NCBI GenBank assembly: GCA_037447655.1
Contig: JBBHKE010000299.1
Coordinates: 1 to 54,413, forward strand
DNA length: 54,413 nucleotides
DNA from: Zygnema cylindricum
Lineage: Eukaryota; Streptophyta; Zygnematophyceae; Zygnematales; Zygnemataceae
Reading direction: 5' to 3'
Under the pieces are notes generated by a model, which made no database searches, was not told where the DNA came from, and was given only the letters and a program-made list of their open reading frames with translations. Positions within the stretch are counted from its first letter, which is position 1. The number at the start of each line of letters is the position of its first letter. Below, in pieces: positions 45,501 to 54,413 of the stretch. The position numbers and the translations under genes were made by a program.

Positions 45501-45725
45501 AGAAATTGTTAGTCCAAGGTTTATATTAGAGTTATTGTTATTGATTTTCACTCAATTCCAAGTTTTTGAACCCTTAAAAATGAATTGTTAACAATTAATG
45601 TTGTTGGTACTTTTTCAGGTTTGAGGGGTAAAATTTTAGGAGCACACTAATATTGGGTCATTGGCGCTAATAGAATTACATGGTACACTATAATAGCAAT
45701 GTGAGGTGTATATGTTTACTACTAT
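45501..45725. other. Unassigned AT-rich stretch
   Basis: No reading frame of note and no polypurine tract before the next LTR. May be decayed pol. Confidence 0.4.
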
Positions 45726-46808
45726 TGTATGATGGTATTTTTTTTATTTATTTTTTTGCAAATTTTTTTTCTTTATATATTGTTTTGTAACGGTTCGCTG
45801 TTAATCCTACACACATGGGAATATAAGTATACAGGTGGAAACATGGCGTAATACTGGAAAAAATTAAGATTTATAGTAACGGAAAGTGCATGCTCATTTG
45901 GTTCTTTTCTTGAGTATCACCAAGCAATGTGTTGAAATGAGGTAATTAATAGTTCACTTCTCTATTTTAGTTTTACTTTTAAAAAAGAGAGTGAGGATCA
46001 AAGGCAAGCCATGGCTGACGCCATATTTAGAAAGTGACAGTTTTTGAAGTAGAGGATATTTCACTAAAATGTTACCTAGGTCCAGATTTGAACCTGGGTT
46101 TGTGGACCTCTATATAATCGTACGTCTTAACCACTAAGGCGTTATCGAAACGATTACGTGACGGGTTTCAAAAATACAAAAACATTAACACAACAGCTAA
46201 TTAACAGCAGACTAACCAAAAAGAGTAATTCATGCATGTACGCGAATCTGAACTGTGTAAAATATGTTTTGATCGGACGGTCGGCATTGTAGCCACCACG
46301 CGTAGTGAGATTTTGGCGTCATTCGGAGATAGAGTCACGCGGTGCCACGTGGCGCCACATTATTTGATACCAGAGAAGATGGGAGGAGGAACCATGGCTC
46401 TCGATTCGATAGGTGTCACCTTGTAGACAATGTCGTACAATGGTCGTACAATAAGTACATCTCCTATTGTACCTTCTTGTACTATTTAGTGTTCCTATTG
46501 GACTAGGGTGTAGTAGTAAGTAGTCATGAGTAGGCAGACCAAGACTTAGTGATATTTAGGTATCTCTCTCTAAGAGAGCCTGTAACTATAAAGGTCATCT
46601 TTGACCAGCCATAACTTACTGCTCAGGGGAGCAAATTCATTGATTCTTTTTGCGTTTGACTCAGGAGAGTCTTGTCCTCACAAGGAAGAGGGTGGTCAAA
46701 ATACTTTTGTGCCAGGGCGGCGCTTATTAAGTGGGAAAGTGGAAGGGGAAAATATTATCCTAGAGGCTTTACATAGGTTGCTCATTCTGTGGGTCAATAT
46801 AGACCACA
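45726..46808 (+). repeat. Relic A/B-type LTR
   Basis: About 1083 bp, starting TGTATGATGGTATTTT (like A's TGTAGAAATCGATGGC) and ending near GACCACA. Shared with A and B: CCATGGCT, the tRNA-like module, TTTTGATCGGACGG, the palindrome GCCACGTGGC (46344-46353), a GTAC-rich stretch, TATAAAG (46587-46593), and the hairpins GCTC-AGGG-GAGC and GACTC-AGGA-GAGTC. It diverges strongly from both. Confidence 0.8.
46078..46150 (-). other. Antisense tRNA-like module, best-preserved copy
   Basis: On the minus strand CGCCTTAGTGGTTAAGACG resembles a tRNA A box and D arm, and GGTTCAAATCT a B box, at suitable spacing. The anticodon and acceptor stems do not form well, so I do not call a tRNA gene. Confidence 0.5.
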
Positions 46809-46814
46809 GATTTT

Positions 46815-49800
46815 AAACTAACTGTTTTTGTAATATAGGTAACAATTCTTGTTATCCCTAACATTTTGTGTAATTTAGGTTATTATTCTTGTTATCTCTA
46901 ACATTTCGTGTAATTTAGGTAATAATTATTGTTATCGCTAACAGTTTGTGTAACTTAGGTGACCATTCTTGTTAGCGCTAATAGTTTGTGTTATTTAGGT
47001 AACAATTTTTGTTATCGCTAACTATTTGTGTAATATAGGTAACAATTCTTGTTATCACTTTCAATTTGTGTAATTTAGGTAACAATTTTTGTTATCGCTA
47101 AGATTTTGTGTAAGTTAGGTAACCATTCTTTTTATCGCAAATAGTTTGCGTAAATTAGGTAACAATTCTTGTTAGCGCAAACACTTTTTGTAATTTAGAT
47201 AACTATGCCTGTTATCGCTTACTGTTTCTGTAATTTAGGTAACATTTCATGTTATTTTTGAATAGTTTGCGTAAGTTAGATAACAATTTCTGTTAGCGTT
47301 AACAGTTTGTGTAAGTTAGGAAACCATTTTTGTTAGCGCTAACAGTTTGTATAATTAAGGAAACAATTCTTGTTAACGCTAACAGTTTGTGTAAGTTAGG
47401 TAACCATTTTTGTTAGCGCTAACAGTTTGTGTAATTTTGATAACATTTCTTGTTATCGCTAACTGTTTAAGTAATTTAGGTAACAGTTCTTGTTGTCGCT
47501 AACAATTTGTGTAATTTAGGTTACAATTTTTGTTATCGCTAACAGTTTGTGTAATTTAGGTTAGAATTCTTGTTAGCGCTAAAAGTTTGTGTAATTTAGA
47601 TAACAATTCTTGTAAGCGCTAACAGTTTGTGTAAGTTAGATAACAAATTTTGTTATCGCTAACAGTTTGGGTAAGTTAGGAAACAATTCCTGTTAGGGCA
47701 TACAGTTTGTGTAATTTAGATAACAATTCCTGTAATTGTTAACTCTTTGTGTAAGTTAGTTAACAATTCTAGTTATCGCTAACTGTTTGTGTAATTTAGG
47801 TAACAATTCTTGTTATTGCTTAAAATTTGTGTAATTTAGGTTACAATTCTTGTAATCGCTTCTAGTTTCTGTTATTTAGGTAACAATTCTTGTTATCTCT
47901 AACAGTTTGTGTAATTTAGGTTATAATTCTTGTTATCGCTAACAATTTGTGTAATTTAGGTTAGAATTCTTGTTTTCGCTAACATTTTGTGTACTTTAGG
48001 TAACAATTCGCGTTATTGCTAACAATTTGTGTAATTTAGGAAACAATTCTTGTTATAACTTACAGTTTGTGTAATTTAGGTAACAATTTTTTTTATCGCT
48101 AACTGTTTGTGTAATATAGGTAATAATTCTTGTTATCACTCACAATTTGTGTAATTTAGGTAACAATTCTTGTTATCGCTATCAATTTGTGTAATTTAGG
48201 TTACAATTCTTGTTATCGCTACTAGTTTGTGTTATTTAGGTAACAATTCTTGTTATCTCTAAATGTTTGTGTAATTTAGGTTATAATTCTTGTTATTGTA
48301 ACAGTTTGTGTAATTTAGGTTACAATTCTTGTTATCGCTATCATTTTGTGTACTTTAGGCAACAATTCGCGTTATCGCTAACAGTTTGTGTAATTTAGGA
48401 AAAAATTGTTGTTATAATTTACAAATTGTGTAATTTAGGTAACAATTCTTTTTATCGCTAACTGTTTGTGTAATTTAGGTAACAAATCTTGTTATCGCTA
48501 ACAGTTTGTGTAATTTAGGTTACAATTCTTGTTATCACTAACAGTTTGTGTAATTTAGGTTACAGTTCTTGTTATCGCTAACTGTTTTTGTAAATTAGGG
48601 AATAATTCTTCTAATCGCTAACAGTTTCTGTAAGTTAGGAAACCATTTTTGTTAGCGCTAATTGTTTGTGTAAGATTGATTACAATTTTTGTTATCGTTA
48701 AGAGTTTGTTTTAGTTAGATAACAATTCTTGTTATCTTTAACGTTTTGTGAAATTTAGGTTACAATTCTTTTTATCGCTAACTGTTTGTGTAATTTAGGT
48801 AACATTTCTTGTTATCGCTAACAGTTTGTGTAATATAGGTAAAAATTTTTGTTATTGCTAACAGTTTGTGTAAGTTAGGTAATAATTCCTGTTATCGCTA
48901 ACAGTTTGTGTAATTTAGGTAATAATTCCTGTTAGCGCAAACATTTTGTGTAATTTATGTTATAATTATTGTTATCGCTAATAATTTGTGTAATTTATGT
49001 TTCAATTCTTATTATCGCTAACTGTTTGCGTAATTTAGGTAACAATTATTGTTAGCGCAAAAAGTTTGTGTAATTTAGGTAATAATTCTTGTAAGCGCAA
49101 ACAGTTTGTGTAATTTAGGTAACAATTCTAGTTATCGCTAACAGTTTGTGTAAGTTAAGTAACAATTCCTGTTAACGCTAATAGTTTGTGAAATTTAGGT
49201 AATAATTCCTGTTAGCGCAAACATTTTGTGTTATTTATGTTACAATTTTTGTTATCGCTAATAATTTGTGGAATTTATGTTACAATTTTTGTTATTGCTA
49301 ACTGTTTGCGTAATTTGGGTAACAATTCTTGTTATCGCTAACAGTTTGCGGATGTTAGGTAACAATTATTGTTAGCGCAAACAGTTCGAGTAATTTAGAT
49401 AACAATTCCTGTTATCGCTAACGGTTTGTGTTATTTAGGTACAATTATTGTTATTGCTAACTGTTTATGAAATTTAGGTAACAATTTTTGTTAACGCTAA
49501 AAATTTGTATAATTTAGGTAACATTTTTTGTTATCGCTAACTCTTTGTGTAACTAAGGTAACAATTCTTGTTATTGCTAACTGTTTGTGTACTTTAGGTA
49601 ACAACTTTTGTTATCACTAAGAGTTTGTGTAATTTAGGTAACTATTCTTATTATCGCTAACTGTTTGTGTAATTTAGGTAACAATTCTTGGTATCGCTAA
49701 TAAATTGTATAATTTAGGTTACAATTCTTGTTATAGCTAACAGTTTGTGTAATTTAGTTAACCTTTTCTTGTTATCGCTAAGTGTTTGTGTAATTTAGGT

Positions 49801-51394
49801 AACAATTCCTGTTATCGCTTACTGTTTGTGTAATTTAGGTAACAATTATTGTTATCGCTAACTGTTTGTGTAATTTAGGTAACTATTCATGTTATCGCTA
49901 AGTGTTTGTGTAATTTTGGTAACAATCTTTGTTATCGCTAACAGTTTGTGTAATTTTGGTAACATTTCTTGTTATCGCTAACATTTTGTTTAATTTAGAT
50001 ATCAATTTTTGTTATCGCTAACAGTTTGTGTAAGTTAGGTAACCATTCTTGTTATCTCTAACTATTTGTGTAATTTAGGTAACAATTCTTGTTATTGTAA
50101 TATATTGTGTAATTTAGATTAAGATATTTGTTATCGCTAAATGTTTATGTAATTTAGGTAACCATATCTTGTTATCGCTAACTGTTTGTGTAATTTAGGT
50201 AACAATTCATGTTATCGCTAACTGTTTGTGTAACTTAGGTAACAATTCCAGTTACCGCTACGTGTTTGTGTAAGTTAGGTAACCATTCTTGTTAGTGCTA
50301 ACAGTTTGTGAATGTTAGATTAAATTTTTTGTTGTTGCTAAGTGTTTGTGTAATTTAGATAACAATTATTTTTATCGCTAACAGTTTGTGTAGTTTAGGT
50401 TAAATTTCTTGTTAGCGCTAACTGTTTGTGTAATTTAGGTTACAATTCTTGTTATCGCTAACTGTTTGTGTAATTTTGGTGACAATTCCTGTAGTCACTA
50501 ACTCTTTGTGAAATTTAGGTAAAAATTTTGTTATCGCTAACTGTTTGTGTAATTTAGGTAACATTTCCTGTTATCACTCACATTTTGTGTAAGTGAGATA
50601 ACAATTCTTGTTGTCCCTAACTGTTTGTGAAATTTAGGTAAAAATTCTTGTTATCGCTAACAGTTTGTGTAATTTAGGTAACAATTCTTGTTATCGCTAA
50701 CCATTTGTGTAATTTAGGTTACAATTCTTGTTACCGCTAACAGTTTGTGTAATTTAGATAACAATTCCTGTTATTGCTTACTGTTTGTGAAATTTAGGTA
50801 TAAATTTTTGATATCGCTAACAATTTGTGTAATTTAGGTTACAATTTCGTTATCGCTAACAATTTGTGTAATTTAGGTAAGAATTCATGTTACTGCTAAC
50901 AGTTTGTGTAATAAAGGTTACAATTCTTGTTATCGCTAACTGTTTGTGTAATTTAGGTAACATATCTTGTTATTGCTAGCTGTTTCTGTAATTAAGGTAA
51001 TAATTGCTTTTAGCGTAAACAATTTGTGTAATATAGATACCAAATCCTGTTATCGCTAACTGTTTGTTTAATTTAGGTAACAATTCTTGTTATCGCTAAT
51101 AATTGTGTAATTTAGGTTACAATTCATGTTATCGCTAACAGTTTGTGTAATTTAGGTAACCATTTCTTGTTTTCGCAAATTGTTTGTAAAATTTAGGTCA
51201 CATTTCCTGTTATTGCTAGCAGTTTGTGTAATTTAGGTAATAATTCCTTTTAGCGCAAAAAAATTGTGTAATATAGATAACAAATCTTGTTTTCGCTAAC
51301 TATTTGTGTAATTTAGGTAACCACTTCTTGTTTTCGCTAACTGTTTGTGTAATTTAGGTAACAATTTTTGTTATTGCTAAAAGTTTATGTTATT
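46815..51394. repeat. 40-bp satellite array, block 3
   Basis: Same unit and phase behaviour as blocks 1 and 2, about 115 units. No gene content. Ends at F's LTR inside a unit. Confidence 0.97.
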
Positions 51395-52291
51395 TGTTGT
51401 TTTGAAAGCTTTAAGTCTCAGCATATTTATAGGACGGCGGAAAAATATATCTATAGGGACACGCGTCGTCACTTGAAACACAGTGCAAGATTTTTAATGA
51501 TATCGACACCAACATTGGAACAACGTAGTTGCGACGCAGATCGAACAAGTGCTGCTATTTTTGATATTGACCGTACGGACGAACGCAGCCTGCGACGCAA
51601 CTTTAGATATTTTGGGTACATGACAACGTATTTGCTAGGCAACAAGACAAACGCAGCTGCGGCTAACTTTTGAATGTGATAAGGCAGCTGCTACGACGCT
51701 TCAAATATTTGAATATAATCACGTATTGGACTGCGCTATTGCGGTTGATATGAATCAAGTCAACAGACAAGATTCACTTAGCCAGGCGTCAAGTATTTGA
51801 TCAAATCACCTGTATAGGATTCTCAATCATATTGAGTGTACTGTGATAGATTAATTTTAAGCGTAAGAAGGAGCACTATGACCTTAGTGGCAGTTTAGTT
51901 GTTTTAGACGTATCTTTGTAGAACACTTGTATCGGCGGTGCAACACTATGTACTAGGACAACTAATAGAAGAGTATAAGACTTAGGACGTAGAACATTTT
52001 AGGTATCCTGACTTTAGACAATGTAATCTGCAGACTGTTTTTGGAAAACTTCTGAGTTGCATATCTTGGTATATGTTGGATCAAGTGAGCTGAAACTTTG
52101 GGAGTTCTCAAGCTTTGTGATATCCTATATTGCGGTATAGTTTGAATCAGTTTGGTTCATTGTGTCAGATTTGGTGAGCTGTAGAGAACAACTGTTTAAT
52201 AGGATTCTTGATAAGCTACTGTGAGTGAGATTATGTCTACTTCCATTACTACTCCTGATGCTCCACCTGCTCCAGTGGTCGTAGAACAATA
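51395..52291 (+). repeat. Element F 5' LTR
   Basis: 897 bp from TGTTGTTTTGAAAGC to GAACAATA, where C ends CAACA. TATAAGA at 51974-51980. CAGCTG-type GC motifs lie near its start but without C's clean 24-bp repeats. Confidence 0.9.
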
Positions 52292-53202
52292 GGTTATGGG
52301 CCTATCAACAAGAATTCCTATTTTCTCGGGAGAAAAAACGCGTATTGGGCGGATATGGTGGAAACACACTTCGAAAATGTTAATCTTTTCGACATTTTTG
52401 ATGGTTCAGTGGCGGAATCAGATCCGTTTTGGTCAAAGAAAAATTCGCAAGCTTGGTCAATTTTTAGGTTCTGTATTTCTGAAGAATTGGTTATGTCACG
52501 GATTAAATTGAAAAAGGCGATCGATATCAGGAAATCCCTCAAAGCTGATTTTGAACAAGCTAATGTTCAAGAAGAACTATTTTTGGCTGGACGAATTTGG
52601 GACTACAAATATTAGAGTGGCACAATGGTAGAATATTGTAACAAATTTCAAATACTAATAGATTCTCATGCTTGTCCAGGCCGATCTTTTCCTCAGTTTC
52701 AGCAGGCTGCTTTGCTAATGAGGGGTCTTCCTAATACTATGAGAGCAACGTTTGATAAACTGAAACAAAGAGATAAAGCTAGCTGAACACTAAAGTTAGC
52801 TATTAATTTGATATTGGAAGAGGAGGCATATTCTAAAATTCTTAATGGTGAAAGACAAATAGAGGCATTTAACACAGCTTTGACAAAAAAGGTCAGTTTA
52901 ATCAGCAGAGAAATCAGTTTAATCAGAATCAGAATCAATTTAGATATTTTAATCCGAGAGGAAATAGACAATCTTTTAATGTTAGTTTTTATTGTAATGA
53001 AAAAGGTCATGGATACAAATTCTGTCCTAAGCTTAAGAAGGCTAATGAAACATGTCTATATAGGCCTTTGTTGGCAGCAGAGCCAATTTCATCAAGGCTT
53101 CACGGGATCATCACAACGAGGAAATGCACTATTCTCGGCGTCTTCATCTCATCATGACGAGTCTATCTCACTCTCTAACGAAGAGGATGGTGATCTATTT
53201 GC
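52233..53202 (+). pseudogene. Element F gag, broken
   Basis: ATG at 52233 in the LTR, reading MSTSITTPDAPPAPVVVEQ. The next codon is TAG, from the CAG that spans LTR end and primer site in C. A shift in an A run near 52335, a TAG at 52613, a TGA at 52783 (Trp in C) and further shifts follow. Recognisable parts: YWADMVETHFENVNLFD, MSRIKLKKAIDI, LLMRGLPNTM. The zinc knuckle has lost its first Cys (SFYCNEKGHGYKFC). No stop separates gag from protease here, unlike in C. Confidence 0.88.
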
Positions 53203-54413
53203 GATGGCAGCAGCGATGGAGGGCGCTAAAGACAATGGATGGATTATCGACACGGGAGCATCGGCCCACATGTGCTGGAACAAGGGAGTCTACAAAAATT
53301 TGAAATCAGCACCAAAGAAAAATATCTACTATGCATGTGGCATGAGTGTGCAAACGCGAGCTGTAGGTGATGTCTCCTTGCTAGTTGATGTAGAAGGCAA
53401 GCAGTTGAGAGAACTCTTCATAATGTTCTCTATGTCATAGATTTTAAGAAAAATTTGTTCTCAATTTATTTGGTAGAAAGTAAAGGGTTTGAGGTCAATC
53501 TGAAACATGGCAGGCAGGTTATTAGCAAAAATGGGAAAATTGCAGTTACAGGAAAAAGAGATGCCAGCAAAATGTATCAAATGGATATGGCCGATAATAA
53601 AGAAAATGATGTTTTGTATTGTGGTGCATTATCCTCAGATGAGCTGTGGCATAAAAGTTTAGGCCATGTGAATTATGATAGTATGAAAAAGATGGTCAAT
53701 GCTGGTAAAATAGAAGGAGTCACACTGTCAAATCAACCACCTAGAACGTGTGATGGCTGTGCATTAGGAAAAATACACAGATTATCATTTCCTTAAGAAT
53801 CTTAACATAGGTCTACTTAACTTTTGCAACTCATTCATTTTGATGTTTTCGGCCTTGCAAAGGTACCATCTGCCGCGGGGATGAAATATATGGTTACGTT
53901 TACAAATGATTTTTCGAGGTTTACTAAGGTCTACTTCATGAAAGAAAAGAGTGAATTCTTCACTCATTTTCAACACTACAAAGCGTGGGCGGAGAAACTA
54001 CACTGTCTGCCAATTCTCGAGCTCAGATTGGAAAATGGCGGGGAATACACGTCAAAAGAGTTTCAAACCTTCTTACTCAAAGAAGGTATAAGTCACAAAT
54101 TGACTGTCCCATACTCTTCGGAACAGAATGGGGTCTCAAAAAGACTTATTAGAACTATCACAGAAAGCTCTAGGTCCGTGCTTCCGGATAAATACGTAGA
54201 TCCGAAATTCTGGGCTGAAGCATTAAATTGTGCAGTTTATATCAAAAATAGTATAGGTTCCAGATCGGTTGAAACCACTCTTTATGAGATCTAGACGGGT
54301 AGAAAACCGGACGTCTCTCACTTCAAGGTCTTTGGAAGTAAATGTTTTATTTTGGATACGTCTAATGATAGATGGAAAATGGAACCAAATGGATTACCGG
54401 GCATTCTATTAGG
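53203..54413 (+). pseudogene. Element F pol: protease and integrase, partial
   Basis: MAAAMEGAKDNGWIIDTGAS with protease DTG; a shift near 53420; HHCC domain LWHKSLGHVN ... CDGCALGKIH; stops at 53794, 53806 and 53818. The integrase core starts with Asp in LIHFDVFG. The second site reads RLENGGEY where C has RSDNGGEY, so the catalytic Asp has become Glu. SSEQNGV carries the third acidic residue. TAG at 54292, then FKVFGSKCFILDTS to the window end. Confidence 0.88.

Larger units (their letters stand above)
44114..46808 (+). mobile_element. Composite relic with unlike LTRs
   Basis: The left end is a C-type LTR with primer site and gag remains; the right end is an A/B-type LTR. The middle keeps only gag and a protease trace. 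ATTTT occurs at 44109-44113 and 46810-46814, one base off a proper pair of flanks, so the ends of the insertion are uncertain. Either two insertions with a deletion between, or a recombinant element. Confidence 0.65.
51395..54413 (+). mobile_element. Element F: C-family retrotransposon, incomplete at window end
   Basis: Inserted in the satellite. 5' LTR 51395-52291, primer site, gag, protease and integrase in C's order and closely similar to C, running off the window in the integrase tail. Many stops and shifts make it dead. The 3' end and target repeat lie outside. Confidence 0.93.

Noticed and set aside
46078-46150. A functional tRNA gene on the minus strand
   Set aside because: The A-box and B-box words are good, but acceptor and anticodon stems do not pair, and related copies are more decayed.
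51368-51673. A 101-codon open frame at F's left edge
   Set aside because: It starts in satellite and runs through the LTR; no matching frame exists in C's LTR.

Overview
The window is nuclear DNA of a eukaryote. It contains only satellite arrays and LTR retrotransposons; I see no host gene, functional tRNA or rRNA gene, or prokaryotic feature. The host cannot be named. A green-lineage (plant-like) genome fits best but is tentative. One element's primer-binding site matches, as I remember the sequences, the plant form of initiator tRNA-Met over about 16 nt. Element D's protease resembles ones I associate with early-diverging streptophytes. The LTRs also carry CACGTG G-box motifs.

Layout. Three blocks (1-10473, 33995-44069, 46815-51394; about 25 kb) are one 40-bp satellite with higher-order structure. 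Between the first two blocks lies a four-element nest. Element A (Ty1/copia type, + strand, 10474-33994) sits in the satellite with target-site duplication (TSD) AACAA. Inside its pol gene are D (15345-22018, gag-protease only, gypsy-like, 4-bp TSD TTTG/ATTG) and C (copia type, - strand, 22318-32658, TSD TCCTT). Inside C's pol is B (+ strand, 25176-29433, TSD AAAGT), a gag-only relative of A with almost identical LTRs. LTR divergence follows nesting depth: A about 8%, C about 1%, B one indel. Between satellite blocks two and three is a relic (44114-46808) with a C-type LTR on its left and an A/B-type LTR on its right. A C-family copy, F, enters at 51395 and runs off the window.

Biology. Every copia-type element here shares an unusual arrangement. 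The gag start codon lies inside the LTR. The primer-binding site, complementary to the anticodon arm of initiator tRNA (half-tRNA priming as in Drosophila copia and yeast Ty5), lies inside the gag reading frame and is read as Q-V-M-G. Element D appears to use a different unconventional primer: the 15 nt after its 5' LTR piece are perfectly complementary to a site inside its own LTR, as expected for Tf1-type self-priming. The A/B LTRs also carry a series of short hairpins in the RNA leader, an inverted repeat in U3 and an antisense tRNA-like module, all kept between diverged copies. B has an intact gag and no usable pol, so it must have moved with enzymes supplied in trans. Most pol genes here are broken.
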